Shown: positions 26,493 through 34,611 of the stretch, in pieces
How the letters are laid out: the number at the start of each line of letters is the position of its first letter
How positions within the stretch are numbered: position 1 is the stretch's first letter
NCBI RefSeq assembly: GCF_029893345.1
Contig: NZ_JARXVE010000002.1
Coordinates: 62,001-126,000, forward strand
From: Mycolicibacterium frederiksbergense
Lineage (GTDB): Bacteria; Actinomycetota; Actinomycetes; Mycobacteriales; Mycobacteriaceae
Direction of reading: 5' to 3'
DNA: 64,000 nt
The notes under the pieces: model-generated
What the model was told of the DNA's origin: nothing
Databases searched by the model: none
Seen by the model: only the letters and a program-made list of their open reading frames with translations
Position numbers and translations under genes: made by a program

Positions 26493-27444
26493 ACGCCCCA
26501 CCCCGGAGGAGATCATCCTCTACGAGAAGGACCCGAAGACCAAGATCGCCACCATCACGTTCAACCGGCCGGAGTTCCTCAACGCGCCGACGTCGCTGGC
26601 CCGGTTGCGCTATGCCGACGTGCTGCGGGCAGCGAACGCGGACAACGACGTCAAGGTGGTGATCATCCGCGGGGTCGGCGACAACCTGGGCAGTGGTGCC
26701 GACCTGCCGGAGTTCATGGAGGGCAACGACAACCCGGCGGTGCGGCTGGCCGAGCTGCGGCTGGAGGATGACGGCGTCGGTGAGGTGAGCTACCCGCCGA
26801 AAGGCACCTTCCGTAACGGGGCCACCATCAGCGCCTGGTATGCCAACTCACAGGCTGGCAACCGCGCGCTGCAGGACTTCAAGAAAATCAGCATCGTCGA
26901 GGCCAAGGGCTACTGCTACGGCTGGCACTTCTACCAGTGTGCCGACGCCGATCTGGTGATCTCCAGCGACGACGCGTTGTTCGGTCATCCGTCGTTCCGC
27001 TATCACGGCTGGGGTCCGCGGATGTGGACGTGGGTCCAGATGATGGGCTTGCGCAAGTTCCAGGAGATGGTGTTCACCGGCCGGCCCTTCACCGCCGCGG
27101 AGATGTACGACTGCAACTTCCTGAACAAGGTGGTGGCACGGGATCAGCTGGAGGCCGAAGTGCAGAAGTATGCGCTGGCCTGCACCCGGAACCGACCGGT
27201 GGACACCGTCTTTCAGCAGAAGATGTTCTTCGAGATCTTCAAACAGCAGCAGGGCGAGTACATGGGCAGCCTGCTGAGCGCGTTCTTCGAGTCGATGGGC
27301 AACGGCGTGGCCAACGACAGCGACGACGACCTGGACATGTACGAGGCGATCGACAACGGACTGTCCGGTGCGGTCAACGACAACGACAGCAAGTTCCCGC
27401 CAGACTTCCGGCTGTCCAAGAAGAACCGGGCCAAACCCGAATAG
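26485..27444 (+). CDS. crotonase-fold protein, divergent
   Basis: 319-residue crotonase-superfamily protein, longer than the usual 255-270. The FNRPEFLNAP start and the oxyanion segment GVGDNLGSGADLPEF are visible, followed by an insertion of about 45 residues. The second oxyanion segment reads AKGYCYGWHFYQCADADL, and the position of the second catalytic Glu reads GHPSF, so neither hydratase glutamate is present. The acidic C-terminus (NDSDDDLDMYEA) is unusual. ATG 26485 follows GAGG by 6 nt and overlaps the M24 paralogue by 8 nt. Reaction unknown. Confidence 0.82.
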   Translation: MPERPTPEEIILYEKDPKTKIATITFNRPEFLNAPTSLARLRYADVLRAANADNDVKVVIIRGVGDNLGSGADLPEFMEGNDNPAVRLAELRLEDDGVGEVSYPPKGTFRNGATISAWYANSQAGNRALQDFKKISIVEAKGYCYGWHFYQCADADLVISSDDALFGHPSFRYHGWGPRMWTWVQMMGLRKFQEMVFTGRPFTAAEMYDCNFLNKVVARDQLEAEVQKYALACTRNRPVDTVFQQKMFFEIFKQQQGEYMGSLLSAFFESMGNGVANDSDDDLDMYEAIDNGLSGAVNDNDSKFPPDFRLSKKNRAKPE

Positions 27445-27518
27445 CGGCGAAACGGCATTCCGGAAGGAAAAGTTCGAGTACCGGCCTGCTGGAATGCGGT
27501 TTCGGCGAGAGAGCGGAT

Positions 27519-29945
27519 ATGAGTTCACCACTTGACGGGTACACCGTCATCGACCTGTCCAGCGGGATCGCCGGGGCCTACTGCACCAAGATCCTCGCGG
27601 ACGGCGGCGCCGACGTGATCAAAGTCGAAGCACCCGAAGGTGATCCGTTGCGTCGCTGGTCGGCGTCGGGCGCGCAGATCGGCCCGGACGAGGACGGCGC
27701 ACTGTTCGCCTTCCTGGCCGGCGGCAAACGCAGCGTGGTCGTCGACCGCGAGGCCTCCGGTGACCGAGAGTTGCTGGACCGGTTGGCGGCCGCTGCCGAT
27801 GCCGTGGTCTGGTCGCCGGAATCGCCTGTCGCCCAGCTGGTCGCGCCGGAGGACTTGTTTCGGCGGCATCCGCACCTGATCGTCACCACGATCACGCCGT
27901 TCGGGCTGGATGGGCCGTGGAGCGACCGGGCGGCCACCGAGTTCACGCTGCAGGCCTGGTCGGGTGGCGCGATCGGCATCGGCCGCGGTGTGCAGGACCG
28001 GGCGCCGGTATCGGTCGGCGGCCAGGTGGGAGAGTGGGTTGCCGGTGCCTACGCGGCCGCGATGACGCTGGCGTTTCGGGCCCGGGCATTGCGCGACGGC
28101 CACGGCGAACTGATCGATCTTTCCAAGTTGGAGGCGCAAGTCCTGGGCCTGACCTACTACCCGGTCACCTACTTCGAGATGCTGGGTCGCCCATGGCGCA
28201 GTGAGCGCAAGCCGACGGTTCCCGGGATCGCCGAGGCTGCCGACGGTTTGGTGGCACTCGGATGCGGTACCGCGCAGCAGTGGTGGGATCTGTGCGCGAT
28301 GTCGGGCCATGACGAGTGGATCGACGAGACTTCGGAGCTCACCATCACCGAGCAGGCCAACCTGCACGCCGAGGAGCTGTACAGCTGGATACGCGAGCAG
28401 AATAAGGATGAACTCCGTGATCTGGCCAGGGCGTTCCGCATCCCCAATTCTCCAGTGGGCAACGGGGAAAATGTCACTGCCATGGACCATTTCGTGGAGC
28501 GGCAGGCATTCGTCCGCAATCCCCAGCGCGGCTTCATCCAGCCCGCTGCGCCGTACCGACTGTCCGGCGTGGCGCTGCGTGGAGCAGCGCCGGCGCCACG
28601 CCTCGGCGAGCACAACGAGGCGATCCGAGCCGCCCAGCTGACGCCGCGTATTGCCCCGGGCGGTCGGCCCAGCGGGGATCGGCTGCCGTTCAGTGGGTTA
28701 CGGGTGCTCGACATGACGACCTTCTGGGCCGGGCCGTCCTGTACTCACCCGCTCGGCCTGCTCGGTGCCGAGGTGATCCACCTGGAGTCGACTCCTCGAC
28801 CGGACGGCACCCGGTTGATCGCCGGTATTCCGGCCACCGTGGAGCAGTGGTGGGAACGCTCGCCGATCTTCAGCGCGCTCAACACCAACAAGAAGAGCCT
28901 GACCCTGGACTTCCAGACCGAGCAGGGCCGGGATCTGTTGCGCCGGCTGATCGCCACCTGCGACGTAGTGGTGGAGAACTTTACCCCGAGGGTGATCGAA
29001 CAGATCGGGCTCGACTTCGACTCGCTGCGGGCACTGCGCGAGGACATCATCATGGTGCGGATGCCCGGCTTCGGCCTGGACGGGCCGTGGCGGGACAACC
29101 CGGCGTTCGCCTACATCATCGAGGACGCCACCGGGCTGAGCTGGCTCACCGGCTACCCGGACCGCACCCCGTTCGAGCCGTACTCGGTCGGCGACCCCAA
29201 CGCCGGGGTGCATGCGATGTCGGCGCTGATGCTGGCGCTGGAGCACCGTCGCCGCACCGGGGAGCCCGTATTGGTGGAGGCCGCCATGGTCGACGCGGCC
29301 CTCAACATCGCCGCCGAGCAGGTCATCGAGTACTCGGCGTATGGCGCGCTGCTGCAGCGCGACGGCAACCGGGGCCCGGCCGCGGCTCCGCAGAACATCT
29401 ACCAGAGCGCCGAGGTCGACGAGTTCGGCCGCGTCGACAGCTGGGTGGCGATCGCGATCAGCACCGATGCGCAGTGGCGGGCGTTCCGCGAGGCGATAGG
29501 CAGCCCGGACTGGGCCATGGATGCCGAGCTGGACACCGCCGCCGGGCGCCGGGCGCAGCACGACCTGATCGACGAGAAGCTGGCGGCCTGGTGTCTGCCC
29601 CGCAGCGGCGACGAGATCGTCGAGACGCTATGGCCCGCCGGGGTTCCGGTGGCGAAGGTAATGCAACCGCACCGACAGCTGGAGTTGCCGCAGTTGCGGT
29701 TCCGGCGGTTCTTCGAGCACGTCGGGCACCCGGTGAACAACGCCGCCCCGCACAGCACCCTGCCCGTCTCGCTGGCCAACGGGCCACGGGCATTGCACCG
29801 GCAGGCCGCACCGCTGCTCGGCGAGCACAATCACGAACTGTTGACCGAGCTGGGGCTGTCCGAGGACGAGATCGCCGAACTGGCAGAGGACGGCGTGATC
29901 GGCACCGAACCTGGAGTAGGTGGCCGCCGCAAGGCGGCTCGCTGA
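27519..29945 (+). CDS. tandem-fused CaiB/BaiF (family III) CoA-transferase
   Basis: 808 residues, twice the usual 400. Two CaiB/BaiF domains follow each other: residues 1 to about 385 (DGYTVIDLSSGIAGAYCTKILADGGADVIKVE) and about 390 to 800 (SGLRVLDMTTFWAGP...LGAEVIHLE). In this family an Asp carries the CoA thioester intermediate; the second domain keeps it (MVDAALN, Asp592) while the first has Glu205 (SKLEAQ). So only the C-terminal half looks fully catalytic, while the N-terminal half may complete the interlocked dimer. ATG 27519; longer upstream frame overlaps the crotonase gene and is a shadow. Transfers CoA between acids, likely to activate the pathway substrate. Confidence 0.88.
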   Translation: MSSPLDGYTVIDLSSGIAGAYCTKILADGGADVIKVEAPEGDPLRRWSASGAQIGPDEDGALFAFLAGGKRSVVVDREASGDRELLDRLAAAADAVVWSPESPVAQLVAPEDLFRRHPHLIVTTITPFGLDGPWSDRAATEFTLQAWSGGAIGIGRGVQDRAPVSVGGQVGEWVAGAYAAAMTLAFRARALRDGHGELIDLSKLEAQVLGLTYYPVTYFEMLGRPWRSERKPTVPGIAEAADGLVALGCGTAQQWWDLCAMSGHDEWIDETSELTITEQANLHAEELYSWIREQNKDELRDLARAFRIPNSPVGNGENVTAMDHFVERQAFVRNPQRGFIQPAAPYRLSGVALRGAAPAPRLGEHNEAIRAAQLTPRIAPGGRPSGDRLPFSGLRVLDMTTFWAGPSCTHPLGLLGAEVIHLESTPRPDGTRLIAGIPATVEQWWERSPIFSALNTNKKSLTLDFQTEQGRDLLRRLIATCDVVVENFTPRVIEQIGLDFDSLRALREDIIMVRMPGFGLDGPWRDNPAFAYIIEDATGLSWLTGYPDRTPFEPYSVGDPNAGVHAMSALMLALEHRRRTGEPVLVEAAMVDAALNIAAEQVIEYSAYGALLQRDGNRGPAAAPQNIYQSAEVDEFGRVDSWVAIAISTDAQWRAFREAIGSPDWAMDAELDTAAGRRAQHDLIDEKLAAWCLPRSGDEIVETLWPAGVPVAKVMQPHRQLELPQLRFRRFFEHVGHPVNNAAPHSTLPVSLANGPRALHRQAAPLLGEHNHELLTELGLSEDEIAELAEDGVIGTEPGVGGRRKAAR

Positions 29946-29992
29946 GCGGATCCGCGTCCGGATCATGACTTCAGTAGATAGCCTCAATAGCT

Positions 29993-30794
29993 ATGGCTAT
30001 CAACCCTTCTGACATTCTGCTCACCGGACGAGTGGCCGTCGTCACGGGCGGCGGCACCGGTATCGGCCGCGGAATCGCTGCCGGCCTGGCGGCTTTCGGT
30101 GCCTCAGTGGCTAGCCGCGCGACGTAGAAGGTGTGCGCAATCCGCCGAATCGATCGGCGCACTGGGCATCGTCACCGATGTGCGCGACGGCGAGCAGGTG
30201 GATGCGGCCCTGGCGCAGACCGCCGCCGAGCTGGGTCCGGTGCGCATCCTGGTCAACAACGCCGGCGGGGTGTTCTCCTCACCGCTGCTGGAGACCACCG
30301 AGAACGGTTGGGACGCGCTGTACCGAAGCAATCTGCGCCACGTGCTGTTGTGCACGCAACGGGTGGCACGCCGGCTGGTCGCCGACGAATTGCCGGGCAG
30401 CATCATCAATCTCACGTCGATCGAGGGTGTGCGGGCGGCGCCCGGCTATGCCGCGTACGCGGCCGCCAAGGCCGGCGTCATCAACTACACCCAGACCGCG
30501 TCATATGAGCTCGCGCCGAACAACATCCGGGTCAACGCGATCGCGCCCGACCTCACCGTCACCGAAGGACTGTTGGCGCTGTCACCGGATGGGCTACCGG
30601 CGGGCATCGCCGACGCCATCCCGCTGGGTCGGGCTGGTCGCGTCGACGAAATAGCCGGGGCGGCGGTGTTTCTGGCTTCCGATCTGTCCAGTTACATCAC
30701 CGGGCAGACGATTCACGTCGATGGCGGCACCCGGGCTGCGGGCGACTGGTATCGCCACCCACAGACCGGCGAGGCCACATTGGGCCCGGCCTGA
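29993..30794 (+). pseudogene. short-chain dehydrogenase, frameshifted
   Basis: The first 44 codons from ATG 29993 give a normal SDR start with the cofactor loop TGGGTGIGRG and stop at TAG 30125-30127. The rest of an SDR, from CAQSAESIGALG through NNAG, TSIEG, YAAAK and the C-terminal HVDGGTR, continues in another frame, open from 30099 to 30794. About eight residues that normally join the two parts are replaced by the frame-change zone 30110-30135. Either a broken gene or a sequencing error; a downstream start at 30099 alone would lack the cofactor-binding half. Last gene of the P450/M24/CoA-transferase block. Confidence 0.85.
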
Positions 30795-30818
30795 CCCGGC
30801 TTGCGCGGGAAGGTGAGG

Positions 30819-31664
30819 CTACTTGAGGCAGCTTCCCGCGTCCACCGGCAGCGTCACACCGGTGATGTAGCGAGCCTCGTCGGAGGCCAGGAACAGCACG
30901 GCGTTGCTGATGTCGATGGCTTCGACCCACGGGATCGGCAGGGTGTGGAACAGCTGGCAGATCGGCGCCATGTCGTCAGGGCCCGGGTTCTCCAGATCCG
31001 GCCGGAACATCTTGAACGTGCCGTCGTTGTGCAGCATCGGAGTCGCGACATGCGTGGGATGCACGGTGTTGCAACGGATATTGTGCTGGCCCAGCTCCAC
31101 GGCGAAGCCGCGCATCAGGCCGACGACACCGTGCTTGGCGGCGACGTAGTTACCGCAGTGCGGGTAGGCCTTGAGCCCGCCGACCGAGCTGGTCAGGATG
31201 ATCGAGCCGCCGCGGCCACCCGCGATCAGATGTGGCACACCGGCTTTGACCGACTTCCAGACGCCCGACAGGTTGATGTCGATCATCTCGTCCCAGTCCA
31301 GCTGGCTGGTCTCGTGCAGGACGTCGCCACCGTTGCCGATGCCGGCGTTGGCAACGATGATGTCGAGGCGGCCGAGCTGCTCGACACCGCTGTCCACGGC
31401 GGCCTTGATCGCATCGGCGTCGCGCACGTCGACCTCGGCGGTGACAACGCGGCGGTTGAGCCCCTTGATCAGGTTTGCGGTCTCGGCGAGGTCATCAGAG
31501 GTGGAGGCCGGGATAGCGGTCTCCACGCCGGGCCGGATCGGTCCGCAGATGTCGATCGCGATGATATCGGCGCCTTCTTGGGCCAGCCGTATCGCGTGGC
31601 TCCGGCCCTGGCCGCGGGCCGCGCCGGTAACGAACGCGACCTTGCCTTCCACCCGTCCAGTCAT
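30819..31664 (-). CDS. mycofactocin-associated SDR (carveol dehydrogenase type)
   Basis: 281-residue SDR with the features of the mycofactocin-coupled group: GAARGQGRSHAIRLA cofactor region, IIAIDICGPI, an insert before the acidic residue, TSSVGG and YVAAK. In this group NAD(P) is bound so tightly that the redox peptide mycofactocin is thought to be the exchangeable partner. Substrates are often terpene or steroid alcohols, which fits the neighbourhood. ATG 31664 follows CTGGGG. Convergent with the frameshifted SDR. Confidence 0.88.
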   Translation of the reverse strand: MTGRVEGKVAFVTGAARGQGRSHAIRLAQEGADIIAIDICGPIRPGVETAIPASTSDDLAETANLIKGLNRRVVTAEVDVRDADAIKAAVDSGVEQLGRLDIIVANAGIGNGGDVLHETSQLDWDEMIDINLSGVWKSVKAGVPHLIAGGRGGSIILTSSVGGLKAYPHCGNYVAAKHGVVGLMRGFAVELGQHNIRCNTVHPTHVATPMLHNDGTFKMFRPDLENPGPDDMAPICQLFHTLPIPWVEAIDISNAVLFLASDEARYITGVTLPVDAGSCLK

Positions 31665-32064
31665 TGATTACCCCAGTTTCTGTGTTCGTGACGTGCTGCG
31701 CATTCTGCGAAATTTTGTGCAGCTGCTCAGCACTCTGTCACCGGGGCGCCACTGTGTCAACGACAAATACGTTTCAGGCAATTCATACTCTCTGCACAGC
31801 AGAATCATGTTCTCGCCAATGGCTCGGCGACTACCTGTGGCGGGCCCGATGTCGCGCGGATGTCAGTGTGCTTGCGTCGGCATGGCGCACCGCGCCGACT
31901 ACGCGGTCGGCGGTTCCGGGCGCGGATGTTCGATGATCGCGCACCGCGCGTGCGTTCCGGTGGTGCCGGTCGCTCACTGTGCGACGCGATGGCGGTGAGC
32001 CCGGAGATCGGGCACGCGTTTGATAGTAAGGAGAGTTCTATCTCCGAGAGAGGGTAATTCTCAG
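31665..32064. other. 400-nt intergenic region without a convincing gene
   Basis: Lies between the start of the mycofactocin-type SDR and the 3' end of the TetR gene. Open frames here have poor composition and no family match, so none is called. It should hold the SDR promoter. Near the TetR end are two neighbouring inverted repeats: GGAGA-N6-TCTCC (32030-32045) and GAGAG-GGTAA-TTCTC (32048-32062); the latter is a one-mismatch copy of the recurring palindrome, 385 nt from the SDR start. Confidence 0.5.
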
Positions 32065-32784
32065 CTAGCTGGCGGCGAATCCGTGGGCGCAGAAATCCCA
32101 CACCTCGTCAGCGGTGATCGGATGGATCGACGCCTCGTCGGTGCCTCCGCTGGACTGTGCGACGAACATGACGGTCTGCATCGTCATCGCGGCCATCCGT
32201 CGCGGGTTGATCCCCTCGCGCAGCTGGCCGGCCTCGGATGCCTCTTCCATGAGCTCGGTGAGCAGGGCCAACAGTGGGGCGTGGGCGACCTTCACCTCCG
32301 ACGGGTGCGACACGAGCAGCCGTGGTGCGAAGTCGGTGAACAGTGGGCGCTTGGCGGCCGGATCGGGCCGGGACGACTCGAAGAGCAGCTGAATCGCGAC
32401 TTTGAGCCGGCTGATCGGGTCACCATGGGTGGCGGTGGCGGCGCGGATCTGATCGGCCGAGCGGCTCAATGCGTCCTCGAACAGGGCCAGCAGTAGCTCG
32501 TGCTTACCGTCGAACTGCAGGTAGAAGCTGCGCAGCGACTGGCGCGAGCGGTCTACGACTTCTTGGACGGTGAAGTCGGTGCTGCCTTTTTCGATGATGA
32601 TCGCCTGGGCGGCGTCCAGGAACCGCTGCACGCGCTGGGCGGCGCGCAGCTTTGCGGTTTTGATCGACCGCTCGACAGCCCGCTGCTTCCAAGCTGGTTC
32701 TTCGCCAGCGGTGCTCACTGGCGGCTCGGTTGCTTGTCGAGTGGGGAGAGCATGGACTGACTGTACCGGAGAGCGCCTTGCCAT
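32065..32784 (-). CDS. TetR-family regulator, candidate master repressor of the GAGAA-N5-TTCTC sites
   Basis: 239-residue TetR protein with an unusually long N-terminal arm (about 45 residues, basic: RSIKTAKLRAAQRV) before the helix-turn-helix FTVQEVVDRSRQSLRSFYLQF. ATG 32784 is preferred over the TTG at 32811, as AGGGGG lies 12 nt before it. The ligand domain is helical. It is divergent from the crotonase at 32947 with a perfect GAGAA-N5-TTCTC palindrome between them, the classic autoregulation layout. The same palindrome precedes several other operons here, so this is the most likely regulator of them; that is inference. Confidence 0.85.
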   Translation of the reverse strand: MARRSPVQSVHALPTRQATEPPVSTAGEEPAWKQRAVERSIKTAKLRAAQRVQRFLDAAQAIIIEKGSTDFTVQEVVDRSRQSLRSFYLQFDGKHELLLALFEDALSRSADQIRAATATHGDPISRLKVAIQLLFESSRPDPAAKRPLFTDFAPRLLVSHPSEVKVAHAPLLALLTELMEEASEAGQLREGINPRRMAAMTMQTVMFVAQSSGGTDEASIHPITADEVWDFCAHGFAAS

Positions 32785-32840
32785 CGTGTTGCCGGACCCC
32801 CTCGCGGCCAATGTGTCGGAGATCGTAACTTTCTTACGGT

Positions 32841-32855
32841 GAGAATAGTATTCTC
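32841..32855. promoter_or_regulatory. GAGAA-N5-TTCTC palindrome (site 4)
   Basis: GAGAATAGTATTCTC lies between the divergent TetR (start 32784) and crotonase (start 32947). Site 4 differs from site 1 in a single base, in the spacer (TAGTA against TAGCA). TAGTAT inside the site fits a -10 hexamer. Strongest evidence linking the motif to a specific regulator. Confidence 0.7.
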
Positions 32856-32946
32856 ATGACGGGAATTATAGAAGTCCTTTGTGAAGAAGGCCTTCGCGTC
32901 AGATCAGGGCGCCGCCGGGTGGCAGCTGGGAGCAGAAGGAATCCAC

Positions 32947-33729
32947 GTGTACATCGACTACGACGTCGCCGATTCGATCGCCACCATCACGCTCAACCGG
33001 CCTGAGGCCGCCAACGCGCAGAATTCCGAACTGCTCGACGAACTCGACGCCGCCTGGACCCGGGCCGCCGACGATCCGCAGGTCAAGGTGATCGTGTTGC
33101 GGGCCAACGGCAAACACTTCTCCGCGGGACATGACCTGCGCGGCGGCGGACCAGTGCCCGACAAGATCACGCTGGAGTTGCTCATCGAGCACGAATCGCG
33201 GCGCTACCTGGAGTACACGTTGCGATGGCGAAACGTGCCCAAGCCGTCCATTGCCGCGGTGCAGGGGCGGTGTATCTCCGGCGGCCTGCTGCTGTGTTGG
33301 CCGTGCGATCTGATCCTGGCCGCCGACGACGCACTTTTCTCCGACCCCGTGGCGTTGATGGGTATCGGCGGCGTCGAATACCACGGTCACACCTGGGAAC
33401 TCGGCGCCCGCAAGGCCAAGGAAATCCTGTTCACCGGGCGGGCTCTTACCGCCGAAGAGGCCGAGCGGACCGGGATGGTGAACCGGGTGGTGCCGCGCGA
33501 CGAGCTCGACGCCCAGACCGCGGAGCTGGCCGCACAGATCGCCCAGATGCCGTCCTTCGCCCTGCGTCAGGCCAAGCGCGCTGTGAACCAGACCCTGGAC
33601 GTGCAAGGGTTCTATGCCGCCATCCAATCGGTGTTCGATATCCACCAGACCGGGCACGGTAACGCGTTGAGTGTCAGCGGCTGGCCCGTGCTGATGGGTA
33701 TCGACGGGATGAAACAGAACATCAAGTAG
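32947..33729 (+). CDS. enoyl-CoA hydratase/isomerase family (crotonase fold)
   Basis: 260-residue crotonase. LNRPEAANAQN, oxyanion segments KHFSAGHDLR (about residues 57-66) and GRCISGGLLL. The two hydratase glutamates are replaced (Leu in GGLLL, Val in SDPVAL), as in the other crotonases of the window. GTG 32947 with AAGGA in front is preferred over the GTG at 32881, which would add 22 atypical residues. Divergent from the TetR and ending at a strong hairpin, so monocistronic. Confidence 0.87.
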   Translation: MYIDYDVADSIATITLNRPEAANAQNSELLDELDAAWTRAADDPQVKVIVLRANGKHFSAGHDLRGGGPVPDKITLELLIEHESRRYLEYTLRWRNVPKPSIAAVQGRCISGGLLLCWPCDLILAADDALFSDPVALMGIGGVEYHGHTWELGARKAKEILFTGRALTAEEAERTGMVNRVVPRDELDAQTAELAAQIAQMPSFALRQAKRAVNQTLDVQGFYAAIQSVFDIHQTGHGNALSVSGWPVLMGIDGMKQNIK

Positions 33730-33730
33730 T

Positions 33731-33790
33731 GCGAGCAGACGCAGAATCGCACAAATCCGCACGGCGGAGTGCGAGTCTGCGTCTGCTGGC
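33731..33790. terminator. 21-bp-arm hairpin, probable bidirectional terminator
   Basis: 33731-33751 pairs with 33770-33790 with two mismatches (core AGCAGACGCAGA / TCTGCGTCTGCT) around an 18-nt loop. Between the convergent crotonase (+) and acyl-CoA dehydrogenase (-). Same general architecture as the hairpin at 3933-3996. Confidence 0.75.
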
Positions 33791-33809
33791 GCGAGGAAAT
33801 CGAGGAAAG

Positions 33810-34607
33810 TTACAGCTGGGCCAGGCGGGGAGCGGTTCCGCGGGCCCGCAGCCCGGCCCCCGCCTTACGGGTGAGCTCCCTTGAGCTGCCCAGCAGTCCG
33901 TCGAGCACCAACACCCGCTTCACATGGCGGTGTAGCTCGTGCTCGGCGGTGAAACCGATACCGCCGAGCACCTGCTGGCAGTGCTTGGCCGCGGTCAGCG
34001 CGGCCTTGCCGGCGGCGGCCTTGGCCAGCAGCGAGTTCAGGTCGACGTTGTCCGCACCGGGAAGGGTCAGCGTCGCCTCGGCACCTTCGATGGCCACCAG
34101 AGTCTCGGCCAGCCGGTGCCGGACGGCCTGGAACGACGAGATCGGCTTGCCGAACTGCACCCGATCCAGGGCATGCTGGCGAGCCAGGGCCAGCATGGCC
34201 CGAGCCGAACCGACCAGCCACCAGCCCAGGGCGCGGCGCGCCTCGGAGATCCTCAGCAGCTGACCATCCGGCACCCGGCGCAATGGCAGCCCGCCCAGTG
34301 TGGGGTTCTCGGTGTTGGTGCGTTCCCACACCACCCAGGCGCCACCGGCATAGGGCATCGGTGGGGTCCCGCCCGGCAGACCACCGATGGTCTCCAACAG
34401 CACATCGTTGAGAACCGAGGCGTGCGAACCCGTTTCGCCCAGCAGCCGGAACACCAGTGGCAAGGCGATCTCGGGCATGTCGGAAAGCATGTCGGCCCAG
34501 CCCAGTTCGGCCAGCGCAGCGTCCAGCTCGGCGCCGGAAGTCGACAGCATGGTCTTGCGCAGGGTGTCTTCGAGCAATCCGAGTGATTCGTTGTCCAATT
34601 CGGTCAC
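33810..34607 (-). CDS. acyl-CoA dehydrogenase, short subunit
   Basis: 265-residue acyl-CoA dehydrogenase-fold protein. The C-terminal helical domain is clear: RVQFGKPISSFQAVRHRLAET, then QQVLGGIGFTAEHELHRHVKR. The N-terminal part is reduced. GTG 34607 follows AAGGAGTGACCTC. Lies 4 nt after the full-length dehydrogenase 34612-35739, so the two probably form a heteromeric enzyme as proposed for 1227-3126. Last gene of the seven-gene minus-strand Rieske operon. Confidence 0.9.
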   Translation of the reverse strand: MTELDNESLGLLEDTLRKTMLSTSGAELDAALAELGWADMLSDMPEIALPLVFRLLGETGSHASVLNDVLLETIGGLPGGTPPMPYAGGAWVVWERTNTENPTLGGLPLRRVPDGQLLRISEARRALGWWLVGSARAMLALARQHALDRVQFGKPISSFQAVRHRLAETLVAIEGAEATLTLPGADNVDLNSLLAKAAAGKAALTAAKHCQQVLGGIGFTAEHELHRHVKRVLVLDGLLGSSRELTRKAGAGLRARGTAPRLAQL

Positions 34608-34611
34608 GAGG

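Noticed and set aside
26937..27518. N-terminal extension of the CoA-transferase frame
   Set aside because: Overlaps the crotonase gene in another frame with low-complexity composition; CaiB/BaiF homology begins at 27519.
29977..30001. GATAGC/GCTATC inverted repeat before the frameshifted SDR
   Set aside because: Short arms that extend into the coding start, not repeated elsewhere; no support as an operator.
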